This document shows positions 47,346 to 54,282 of a DNA stretch of 64,000 nucleotides, piece after piece. The stretch spans positions 62,001 to 126,000 of the forward strand of contig DATJCX010000037.1 in NCBI GenBank assembly GCA_035497735.1, in the 5' to 3' direction. How positions within the stretch are numbered: the first letter of the stretch is position 1; each line of letters starts with the position of its first letter. Under the pieces are notes generated by a model that worked only from the letters and a program-made list of their open reading frames with translations, was not told the origin of the DNA and searched no databases. The position numbers and the translations under genes were made by a program. This stretch comes from Brumimicrobium sp035497735 (lineage in GTDB: Bacteria; Bacteroidota; Bacteroidia; Flavobacteriales_D; Crocinitomicaceae).

Positions 47346-47813
47346 TTAGAAATTCTTTTTCACCCTATCCATTTGACGCTTGTCATCTTTATCCTTAAGG
47401 TCTTGACGTTTATCGTAGAGTTTTTTACCTTGTGCTAAAGCAATTTCAACTTTAGCCCATCCTTTTTCGCTTAGAAAAACACGCAGTGGAATGATGGTAT
47501 AGCCTTTTGTCTCCATGCTTTTAGACAATTTCTTGATTTCCTTTTTATTTAACAACAGTTTTCTATCACCTTTAGGTCGATGTTGAAAGAAAGAAGCATT
47601 AGAATATTCAGCGATGTGCATATTTCGAATAAACACTTCATTGTTCTCGACAACACAGAAGGCTTCGGCAATACTTGCTTTACCTTGACGAATACTTTTA
47701 ATCTCAGTACCACCAAGTACAATTCCTGCAACAAATTTATCTAAAATATGATATTCAAAACGTGCACGTTTATTACTTATATTAATAGAATTTGTATTTT
47801 TTTTCGCTGCCAT
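47346..47813 (-). CDS. smpB: SsrA-binding protein SmpB
   Basis: A 155-residue tmRNA partner needed for trans-translation. Seen: NKRARFEYHILDKFVAGIVLGGTEIKSIR (read in parts), AFCVVENNEVFIRNMHIAEY, LPLRVFLSEKGWAKVEIALAQGKKLYDKRQ-like C-terminus (here IPLRVFLSEKGWAKVEIA). Length is canonical. The tmRNA gene itself is not in this window. It is between a membrane-protein gene (24 nt upstream) and the symporter gene. Confidence 0.97.
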   Translation of the reverse strand: MAAKKNTNSINISNKRARFEYHILDKFVAGIVLGGTEIKSIRQGKASIAEAFCVVENNEVFIRNMHIAEYSNASFFQHRPKGDRKLLLNKKEIKKLSKSMETKGYTIIPLRVFLSEKGWAKVEIALAQGKKLYDKRQDLKDKDDKRQMDRVKKNF

Positions 47814-47837
47814 AATTTCTTCTTGCTATAGTTTGAA

Positions 47838-48521
47838 CTAGCTGTTTTTTTCTAATTTATAATTTCTAACGCTAATATAGAAAAAGGTAATGGTTATCGC
47901 AATAATAACATGGCTCAAATCGTTTTTATTAAACCAAATATGGGGATTTATCTTCAATAGGAAAATAAATATAGATGGAACGAGTACGATTATCCCATAA
48001 ACCATGTATTTGAATGAATTCAAGCCTTTTCTCCAGTAATAAATTCCCAGACCTAAACAGTAGGCTAAATATCCAATTGCAGTATCTATGGTTATAAATA
48101 GAAAGTCAATTGTAGCAAAAGCTAAAACAGCAAAAATCAGAATTCTAACAACTAATAAACTCATTCCCACTTTTCTTATTTTCGGGGGAAGAAAAGGAAC
48201 GCTTAACATTGCTCTTCCGGAGTAAAAAACCGATATAAAGGAGAAAAACCAAGTAACCATCTTCCCTACCATTCCTGTATATTGGAAAAATACATGAGAA
48301 AGTCCGCCAAGTCCTGTACTAATGCTTAAGAACAAAAAGAAAAATGCCCAATTCTTTTTAAACGCATCATCTTCCTTTCTCAGTCGAAGAAAAAAGACAA
48401 ATGCAGGAATTGCAATCAAAAGATTGGTGACTAAGGACATAGGTTCCTGGAGACATAACCCAAATAATGTAAATGGTAAATCTTCAAGCGGTAAATTACA
48501 AGTTGTCTCCATGTATTTCAT
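47838..48521 (-). CDS. Multi-pass membrane protein, possibly CREST-like (hypothetical)
   Basis: A 227-residue protein with about seven hydrophobic segments. Three spaced blocks resemble the CREST membrane-hydrolase superfamily: EPMSLVTNLL near the first helix, STGLGGLSHVFFQYTG (like the G.GS..FH block of alkaline ceramidases), and NDLSHVIIAI near the C-terminus. The match is by eye and tentative; no firm family is named. The start may be this ATG or the one three codons later (METTCNL). A -7 box TATTTTTG lies at 48533-48540. It heads the smpB-symporter gene run. Confidence 0.72.
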   Translation of the reverse strand: MKYMETTCNLPLEDLPFTLFGLCLQEPMSLVTNLLIAIPAFVFFLRLRKEDDAFKKNWAFFFLFLSISTGLGGLSHVFFQYTGMVGKMVTWFFSFISVFYSGRAMLSVPFLPPKIRKVGMSLLVVRILIFAVLAFATIDFLFITIDTAIGYLAYCLGLGIYYWRKGLNSFKYMVYGIIVLVPSIFIFLLKINPHIWFNKNDLSHVIIAITITFFYISVRNYKLEKNS

Positions 48522-48532
48522 TTAAAAGATGA

Positions 48533-48540
48533 CAAAAATA
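48533..48540 (-). promoter_or_regulatory. -7 box of the membrane protein-smpB operon
   Basis: Minus-strand TATTTTTG matches TAnnTTTG, 11 nt before the ATG at 48521. It lies between the divergent starts of this gene and recR. Confidence 0.5.
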
Positions 48541-48552
48541 ATCAAAACTTCT

Positions 48553-48560
48553 TAACTTTG
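48553..48560 (+). promoter_or_regulatory. -7 box of recR, 5 nt from the ATG
   Basis: TAACTTTG matches TAnnTTTG and is followed by TACAT and the recR ATG at 48566. A leaderless or near-leaderless mRNA is predicted. Confidence 0.55.
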
Positions 48561-48565
48561 TACAT

Positions 48566-49186
48566 ATGGAAATACCATCGAAATATCTGAATGACGCAGT
48601 AGAGCAATTTTCTTCCCTTCCAAGTATTGGAAAACGAAGTGCTTTGCGTTTAGTTTTGGACCTTTTGAAGCGTTCACCAGAGGAAGTTGAACTATTTTAC
48701 AATTCCATTCGTGCTTTAAAAGACAACATTAGTTACTGCAAACGCTGCGGGAATATTTCTGACAATGTTTTATGTGGAATTTGTGCAAATCCATCAAGAG
48801 AACACAGAACCATTTGTGTTGTTGAGGATATCAGAGATATTATGGCCATTGAGGCAACAGGAAGTTATTTAGGCGTCTATCACGTATTGGGTGGTGTTAT
48901 CTCCCCTATGGACGGACAAGGTCCGGCAGACTTAAACATCAACCCTTTGATTGAAAAAACAAAGAACAAGGAAGTTGATGAAATCATATTTGCATTAAGT
49001 TCAACAATGGAAGGTGATACGACGAATTTCTATATTTTCAAAAAAATTGACAGAGCCGATGTTAAGGTTACAACCTTATCACGAGGAGTAGCAGTTGGAG
49101 CGGAATTGCATTATGCAGACGAATTAACGCTTGGTCGCTCTATCATTCAACGATTACCCTTCGAATCTACTTTCAAGTCAAAATAG
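48566..49186 (+). CDS. recR: Recombination mediator protein RecR
   Basis: A 206-residue protein of the RecFOR pathway that loads RecA on gapped DNA. Seen: an N-terminal HhH (SSLPSIGKRSALRLVLDLL), the zinc finger CKRCGNISDNVLCGIC, a TOPRIM domain (TICVVEDIRDIMAIEATGSY and VYHVLGGVISPMDGQGP), and the C-terminal SRGVAVGAELHYADELTLGRS. Length is normal. Divergent from the membrane protein-smpB operon. Confidence 0.97.
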   Translation: MEIPSKYLNDAVEQFSSLPSIGKRSALRLVLDLLKRSPEEVELFYNSIRALKDNISYCKRCGNISDNVLCGICANPSREHRTICVVEDIRDIMAIEATGSYLGVYHVLGGVISPMDGQGPADLNINPLIEKTKNKEVDEIIFALSSTMEGDTTNFYIFKKIDRADVKVTTLSRGVAVGAELHYADELTLGRSIIQRLPFESTFKSK

Positions 49187-49510
49187 AACGTTTAAAGAGT
49201 CGGACTTTTCTCTTCAACAGTATTTTACTGATGAAATTACTTTTAATGGTGTATTTATTTAGTGAACGTTAATGATTTCAGCTTATTCAATAAAAATCTA
49301 CGAGCAGACCTTTAGATTTTGCAATCTACATTAACGGAATTAAAAACCTTAAATTGCATCACCACTTCTAAATTATTTTTATTTCACAAAAAGTGCAAAT
49401 TGTCATAGTTTTTCTAATATATATTTTTTATATTTAGCTAAAGAAATTTAGAGCAGGATAACTAATCCTGTATTATTAATCGAACGGCAACGTTCACAAA
49501 TTAACTTGAC
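49187..49510. other. Intergenic region and structured leader before hpf
   Basis: No coding frame is seen. A possible -7 box TATATTTA lies at 49429-49436. After it come two hairpins in the predicted leader: CAGGAT/ATCCTG (49454-49470) and GAACG-GCAA-CGTTC (49482-49495), the latter with a GNRA tetraloop. The first 230 nt show nothing I can name. Confidence 0.55.
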
Positions 49511-49825
49511 ATGGATATTATATTTAACACAGACAAACACATCGATGGAAAAGAAAGAGTTGAAGCTTACTTCACAACTGAAATCAAAAAGGAGTTAGCT
49601 CGCTTTGAAGATAGGGTAACGCGTGTAGAAGTACATGTTTCGGATGAGAACGGTAGTAAGAGTGGAGTGAATGACAAGAAATGTACGATGGAAGTACGAC
49701 CGAAAGGTTTAAAACCAGTTGCAGTATCAGCTATTGGCGATTCAACTGAACAAGCAATTAACGCAGCAACTAAGAAAATGTATAGTAGTTTAAACACGGT
49801 TTATGGAAAACTTCAAAATATTTAA
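49511..49825 (+). CDS. Ribosome hibernation factor HPF/RaiA family (short form)
   Basis: A 104-residue protein with the sigma-54-modulation/S30AE fold: MDIIFNTDKHIDGKERVEAY, TRVEVHVSDENGSK and QAINAATKKMYSSLN. It binds the small ribosomal subunit during starvation or stress. It is the short type with no C-terminal dimerisation domain. The ~70-nt leader contains two hairpins. A strong terminator follows. Confidence 0.94.
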   Translation: MDIIFNTDKHIDGKERVEAYFTTEIKKELARFEDRVTRVEVHVSDENGSKSGVNDKKCTMEVRPKGLKPVAVSAIGDSTEQAINAATKKMYSSLNTVYGKLQNI

Positions 49826-49846
49826 AAATTAACGTAAGTTATTAGC

Positions 49847-49876
49847 AAGAGGTGTCGAAAGGCACCTCTTTTTTGT
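49847..49876 (+). terminator. Rho-independent terminator of hpf
   Basis: An 8-bp stem (49847-49854 with 49863-49870), an additional inner wobble pair, a 6-nt loop, and a run of T. Confidence 0.93.
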
Positions 49877-49961
49877 TTACAAAGGTTTGGGGTTGAGATG
49901 GAATAATTTTAAAGAATACTTTTTGAAAAAAAGTAGGATTAGGAGGAAGGATTATAGAGCA

Positions 49962-50243
49962 TTAGTCATCGACGTGCAGCGGATAAAAGCATTGTCCTTC
50001 TTACAGAATGACTGTGCTTTTTTGTTTTTAAAAAAATCTTGAAAGCAAGCAGGATTACAGATCCTTAGTCATCGACGTGCAGTGGATAAAAGCATCGTCC
50101 TTCTTACAGAATGACTGTGCTTTTTTGTTTTAAAAAAAATCTTGAAAGCAAGCAGGATTACAGATCCTTAGTCATCGACGTGCAGTGGATAAAAGCATTG
50201 TCCTTCTTACAGAATGACTGTGCTTTTTTGTTTTAAAAAAAAA
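49962..50243 (+). repeat. Three tandem 103-nt repeats with terminator-like hairpins
   Basis: Copies begin at 49962, 50065 and 50168 (period exactly 103 nt), each starting TTAGTCATCGACGTGCAG. Copies 2 and 3 differ by one base over about 70 nt; copy 1 differs from copy 2 by three. The third copy is cut short by the tRNA-Arg terminator (about 71 nt kept). Each copy carries a hairpin at its middle. The repeat is not a CRISPR: no variable spacers, long period. Confidence 0.95.
49985..50230 (+). ncRNA. Candidate tandem small RNAs in the 103-nt repeats
   Basis: Each unit has in order, on the plus strand: a mini-hairpin CTTG-AAAG-CAAG (e.g. 50038-50049), AGGAT-TACAG-ATCCT (50051-50065), a linker with GTC-ATC-GAC, and a terminator-like stem AAAAGCA..GTC.TTCT-TAC-AGAA.GAC..TGCTTTT ending in T6 G T4 (49985-50024, 50088-50127, 50191-50230). 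Copy 1 has in place of the first mini-hairpin a different one, CTTTTT-GA-AAAAAAG, keeping the fold. No clear promoter box was found. A set of three short structured RNAs is a hypothesis. Confidence 0.35.
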
Positions 50244-50266
50244 GCACCGACTTACGTCGATGCTTT
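50235..50266 (-). terminator. Terminator of tRNA-Arg
   Basis: A stem of AAAGCA/TGCTTT and CGAC/GTCG with one mismatch and TTAC loop (50241-50266), followed on the minus strand by a run of nine T. Confidence 0.9.
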
Positions 50267-50274
50267 CATCAGAG

Positions 50275-50348
50275 TGATCCCGGCAGGATTCGAACCTGCG
50301 ACCACCTCCTTAGAAGGGAGGTGCTCTATCCAGCTGAGCTACGGAACC
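50275..50348 (-). tRNA. tRNA-Arg (anticodon TCT)
   Basis: The minus strand folds as a full cloverleaf: acceptor GGTTCCG/CGGGATC, D-arm GCTC..GAGC, anticodon arm CCTCC-CTTCTAA-GGAGG with anticodon TCT (reads AGA), variable loop, T-arm GCAGG-TTCGAAT-CCTGC and discriminator A. No CCA is encoded. Confidence 0.97.
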
Positions 50349-50367
50349 GAATATAGAATTTCAACTG

Positions 50368-50400
50368 AAAAAAAAAGGGGATAAATTTTAATTTATCCCC
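50368..50400 (-). terminator. Terminator between tRNA-Pro and tRNA-Arg
   Basis: A perfect 10-bp stem GGGGATAAAT/ATTTATCCCC (50377-50386 with 50391-50400) followed on the minus strand by a run of nine T. It lies between two tRNA genes, so the downstream tRNA-Arg must have its own promoter or need read-through. Confidence 0.9.
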
Positions 50401-50403
50401 TTG

Positions 50404-50478
50404 TCGGGGTGGCAGGATTCGAACCTGCGACCTCCTGGTCCCAAACCAGGCGCGATGACCGGGCTACGCTACACCCCG
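50404..50478 (-). tRNA. tRNA-Pro (anticodon TGG)
   Basis: Cloverleaf on the minus strand: acceptor CGGGGTG/CACCCCG, anticodon arm CCTGG-TTTGGGA-CCAGG with anticodon TGG (reads CCA), T-arm GCAGG-TTCGAAT-CCTGC and discriminator A. No CCA is encoded. Confidence 0.97.
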
Positions 50479-50848
50479 AAATAAAGATTTTGTTTTCAAA
50501 TCAACTTAAAGTTGAACCCGGATTAAAACAAAAGTTTTTTCAGTTGTTGAATTCAGTATTTCAAATTGCTAGTGCGATACTTTAACCGCTTAGCGAGTGC
50601 AAATATAATATACTTTTTTGTTATAAATGTACTTTTACGGAACTATTTTTAAACTTTTTTCTAAACTATCCTTTAGGTAGCTATAAATCAATACGTTTAA
50701 CGAAAAAATATTTCTGAAGATAATTGTAAAAATAAGAAGAAGTTAGAAGATAAAGAAGGAATAAGGGGGGTGATTTTTTTAGGATGAAAGTTTATCAATA
50801 GAAATGATACTTGAATAAGTGAAAAGAGGAGATTATAAACTCAAAATC
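50479..50848. other. Intergenic region between tRNA-Pro and hsdR
   Basis: A -7 box TATATTTG (minus strand, 50600-50607) could start a tRNA-Pro transcript with a ~120-nt leader that includes a hairpin TCAACTT/AAGTTGA (about 50500-50514). The rest to hsdR is AT-rich; I see no gene in it. This is the junction between core genome and the defence island. Confidence 0.55.
50600..50607 (-). promoter_or_regulatory. -7 box of the tRNA-Pro transcript
   Basis: Minus-strand TATATTTG matches TAnnTTTG exactly and is followed by a GC-richer stretch, as often seen at stable-RNA promoters. No clear -33 partner. Confidence 0.45.
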
Positions 50849-53800
50849 TTACCTCCTATTCTTCTTAAAATTCTCTGCTTGCTCAAACACCTCCTTATAC
50901 ACCTCATCTCTATCCACTGGAGGATAATCGTTATCACCTAGGAGAATAATTAAATCAACTTTAAGCTCTGCTTGGATGTCGCTTCGTTCGCTCCAGTCTG
51001 TGTAACGTGCTTTATCATCAACTATCTGCTTCACTTCTTTTGCTAAAAAAAGTAATTTGTCCTTTGGATAAGAAAAATCATACTTTTCAGCTAGTGTTTT
51101 TAAAATATCATAAAAGGCTTTTTCTTCGAAATCAATTCCAAGCACATCTCCTGCTTTGAATTCGTCTTTGAGCTGCATGATTAAACTTGTTAACTCATCA
51201 GCTATAATGTCAAATTCTTCTCCTGAATAGGTGTTGCCTTTTCGTTCGTTGTAGCGTTCTACGACGGCTTGCATCTTTTTGGAGAACTCAACTCCTTGAA
51301 TTTTGTTGACTTTTCGCATTTCACCAATGGCTTTTGCTAAAAGTTTTTGGAGCAACTGTATTTTGGTGTTGGGTAGCTTTATTTTTGCAATGTTAGCGAG
51401 GTAGTTTAAATCGAAAATATCTTGTTCTTTATTTTCTTTGTCACCTAATTTGATGATTTCTTCGATACCATCACTTTCTAGAGCTGCTGCTACTTTTTCT
51501 CGAACGTAAGCATTCATTTGTTCTGTGTCTGGCGCGTTACCTTTGGTAAGTTTATAAACAATCGAACGTATCGCTAAGTAGAAATGTATGTAATCTTTGT
51601 TTTCTTTGGTGAGTTCTTCGCTTCCAGAACAGATGTCGTAGGCCGATTTTAATCGTTTGACCATATCAATGAATCGCTTTTTCTTGTCTTCTGTTTGGAG
51701 TACAAATTCAGATGCTCGATTTAGACAATGTAACTGCTCTATAGGAATACCCATAAAGTAATCTCTATCGTCAAAGCCATGGAAGAATCTTGAAAGTAGG
51801 TCTAAGTGGTTTTTTACAACGATTACGGAACTTTGAATATCCTCGATATTTTGACCTTCCATATTGTTATAGATTGCTAAAGCCAAGTTCATCTCTTTTT
51901 TAATTCCAATATAGTCGACTATTAATCCTTTTCCTTTTCCAGCAAAGTTTCTATTTACCCTGGAAATGGTTTGAATTAGATTGTGCTTCTGAACTGGTTT
52001 GTCGATGTACATTGTGTCTAAGAAAGGAACATCAAATCCAGTTAGCCACATGTCCACAACAATTGCAATTTTAAAGTTGGACTTCTCGTTCTTGAATTGA
52101 CGGTCTAATTCCTTTCTGTACGCTTTGTCACCGAGTAATTCATAAAGTTCTAAAGGATCATCTTGGCCACGGGTCATAATCATTTTAATTTTAGCCATAG
52201 GTTTGACTTCCTTCTTTTCTTTGTCGGTTAATTCAGCTCCTTCTTCACAGATTTTTACTTCTGCCCATTCAGGTCTTAAGGCTATTACTTTTTTATAAAA
52301 ATCATACGCGATAAATCGACTAGAAGAAACGAACATTGCTTTTCCTTTAACGGTAGAACCTTCTTTTACACGTGTTTCATAATGTCCAATAAAGTCCTTA
52401 GCGATTGCCTCTAACCTGTCAGGATCTCCAAGGATTACGTTCATTCTAGAACTTTCAGTTTTACTTTTCTCTATGTTGTATTCAGAAGCCCCTTCAGCGG
52501 CTGCTGCTTCATAGTATTCTTCAATTTCTTTGAGCGCCATTGTGTTTAGACTCATCTTGGCTGCTCGACCTTCGTATACAATTCCAACAGTAATTCCATC
52601 TTCAACGGATTCTGTCATTGTGTAGGAGTCAACAATTTGTCCAAAGACATCAAGTGTAGCATCAATTGGCGTCCCTGTGAAACCAACATAAGTTGCATTG
52701 GGTAAGGAATCATGCAGGTGTTTTGCAAATCCATAGGTTTTCTTTACTCCTTCGTCAGTGACTGTTATTTTTTGGTCTAAGTTGATTTGACTTCTGTGGG
52801 CCTCATCTGAGATACAAACAACGTTGGTTCGTTCTGTAAGTAATTCAGTGTCTTCATTGAACTTATGTATAGTGGTGAGAAATACTCCGCCACTATTTCT
52901 TCCTTTTAACTTTTCTCTTAAATCTGTTCTGCTGGTTACCGATTGTACAACATTGTCTCCGATAAATCCTTTTGCATTGGTGAATTCACCTGATAGTTGG
53001 TCGTCTAAATCGGTGCGGTCTGTTATGATCACAATCGTTGGACTTGACATTTCAGTACTCTTCATTAACAAACGTGTTAAGAAAAGCATGGTAAAACTCT
53101 TCCCACATCCAGTGGTTCCAAAATAAGTTCCTCCTTTACCGTCTCCTTCTGGTTTACGGTGTAACAGGATATTGTCATATAGTTTACGGGCTCCATAATA
53201 TTGTGGATAACGGCAAACTATTTTATCATTTTTTTTGGAAGAATCAGGAAAGTAAATGAAGTTGCGAATGATGTCTCTTAAACGATCTTGGTTAAACATT
53301 CCCTGAATGAGTGTCAACATAGAACTTATTCCAACCGCTTCGTTGTCTAATCCTTCAACTTTTCGCCACGCATTAAAGAATCTATAATCTCCAAAGAAAG
53401 AACCTGATTTGGTGTTCACTCCATCACTAATTACACAAAATGCATTGTATTTAAATAGTTCAGGAATATCTCTTTTGTATCGTACTGTCAATTGCTCAAA
53501 AGCATTATAAATCGTTACATCTTCATTAATAGATGTCTTAAGTTCAAATACAACCAGTGGAATTCCATTGATGTATAAAATACCATCGGGAATTCGTTTG
53601 TGGTAGCCTGTGATTGTTAGTTGATTTACAATCTTATAATTGTTGTTGTTCTTTTTAGAATAGTCAATGAGGTAAATCCAAATGTCTTTTTGAGAGCGGT
53701 CTTCACGTTTTAAAGGGAATCCATCTGAAATCATTTTCATGATGGACTTATTGCTTTCATATAAATCAGAAGAGGAAAACACTTCTAGTTGACGAATGAT

Positions 53801-53986
53801 TTGATTCGCTTCTGATTCAGTCAGTTTTTCAGCTTTATATTGATTGAGTAAAAACTCTTTTAGGTCTTTCTTAATCAAAACCTCATCTTCAGAACGTTCA
53901 ATTTCTGTTCCTGGCACATAAGGAATTCCCTCTTGGCCTAAAAGATCAATTAATGCTAATTCTAGTTGTGATTCGGTAAACTTCAT
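50849..53986 (-). CDS. hsdR: Type I restriction enzyme, R subunit
   Basis: A 1045-residue motor-nuclease. The N-terminal PD-(D/E)xK nuclease shows D134, E148 and K150 (RIPDGILYINGIPLVVFELK). The SF2 helicase domain shows Walker A GTTGCGKS (290-297), DEAH (394-397), VGFTGTPI, and later VDMWLTGFDVPFLDTMYIDKP and QTISRVNR. It cuts DNA lacking the partner methylation after translocation. It is the last gene of the defence operon, while hsdS lies 9 kb upstream, with five or more other defence genes between; hsdM is not in the window. Confidence 0.96.
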   Translation of the reverse strand: MKFTESQLELALIDLLGQEGIPYVPGTEIERSEDEVLIKKDLKEFLLNQYKAEKLTESEANQIIRQLEVFSSSDLYESNKSIMKMISDGFPLKREDRSQKDIWIYLIDYSKKNNNNYKIVNQLTITGYHKRIPDGILYINGIPLVVFELKTSINEDVTIYNAFEQLTVRYKRDIPELFKYNAFCVISDGVNTKSGSFFGDYRFFNAWRKVEGLDNEAVGISSMLTLIQGMFNQDRLRDIIRNFIYFPDSSKKNDKIVCRYPQYYGARKLYDNILLHRKPEGDGKGGTYFGTTGCGKSFTMLFLTRLLMKSTEMSSPTIVIITDRTDLDDQLSGEFTNAKGFIGDNVVQSVTSRTDLREKLKGRNSGGVFLTTIHKFNEDTELLTERTNVVCISDEAHRSQINLDQKITVTDEGVKKTYGFAKHLHDSLPNATYVGFTGTPIDATLDVFGQIVDSYTMTESVEDGITVGIVYEGRAAKMSLNTMALKEIEEYYEAAAAEGASEYNIEKSKTESSRMNVILGDPDRLEAIAKDFIGHYETRVKEGSTVKGKAMFVSSSRFIAYDFYKKVIALRPEWAEVKICEEGAELTDKEKKEVKPMAKIKMIMTRGQDDPLELYELLGDKAYRKELDRQFKNEKSNFKIAIVVDMWLTGFDVPFLDTMYIDKPVQKHNLIQTISRVNRNFAGKGKGLIVDYIGIKKEMNLALAIYNNMEGQNIEDIQSSVIVVKNHLDLLSRFFHGFDDRDYFMGIPIEQLHCLNRASEFVLQTEDKKKRFIDMVKRLKSAYDICSGSEELTKENKDYIHFYLAIRSIVYKLTKGNAPDTEQMNAYVREKVAAALESDGIEEIIKLGDKENKEQDIFDLNYLANIAKIKLPNTKIQLLQKLLAKAIGEMRKVNKIQGVEFSKKMQAVVERYNERKGNTYSGEEFDIIADELTSLIMQLKDEFKAGDVLGIDFEEKAFYDILKTLAEKYDFSYPKDKLLFLAKEVKQIVDDKARYTDWSERSDIQAELKVDLIILLGDNDYPPVDRDEVYKEVFEQAENFKKNRR

Positions 53987-53995
53987 TTTTAATGG

Positions 53996-54268
53996 TTAAT
54001 GTTGAGTTAGTGTATGTTTTAATCTTTTTCCTCTTTCTGTAAGTCTGCATTTTTGTAGGCTGCTATTTGGTTTTTCAGGAATAGTCATTTCGATCAACTT
54101 TAATTCTATTGCATCTTTTTGATAGTTATTCATATAATTTCGTTTGTCGGAAAGGTTTAAAACATCTTGAATTTCTTCTCTTCTCATTTCACCCGATATT
54201 GCTAATACCAATTTTTTAACTTGGGGGATGACTTGGGGGGTGTTACCCACTAACTCCTTTGTTTTCAT
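53996..54268 (-). CDS. Stand-alone winged-helix protein (AlbA_2 C-terminal-domain-like)
   Basis: A 90-residue protein. After a short N-terminus comes a repeat-like linker (NTPQVIPQV) and then a winged helix (KLVLAISGEMRREEIQDVLNLSDKRNYMNNY) ending LQKCRLTERGKRLK. This arrangement is what I would expect at the C-terminus of some AlbA_2/ATPase or Fic proteins. It lies 14 nt after the AlbA_2 gene and 9 nt before hsdR. It may be a regulator, or a relic of a C-terminal domain. It is co-directional with its neighbours. Confidence 0.75.
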   Translation of the reverse strand: MKTKELVGNTPQVIPQVKKLVLAISGEMRREEIQDVLNLSDKRNYMNNYQKDAIELKLIEMTIPEKPNSSLQKCRLTERGKRLKHTLTQH

Positions 54269-54282
54269 AATTTAAAATCTGG

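Noticed and set aside
49962..50243. CRISPR array
   Set aside because: Period is 103 nt with the whole unit identical; no short repeat with variable spacers and no cas genes.
50275..50478. tRNA genes as attachment site of an integrated island
   Set aside because: The island lies on the 5' side of tRNA-Pro, while integrases usually use the 3' end; I see no second copy of a tRNA 3' end or an integrase gene in the window.
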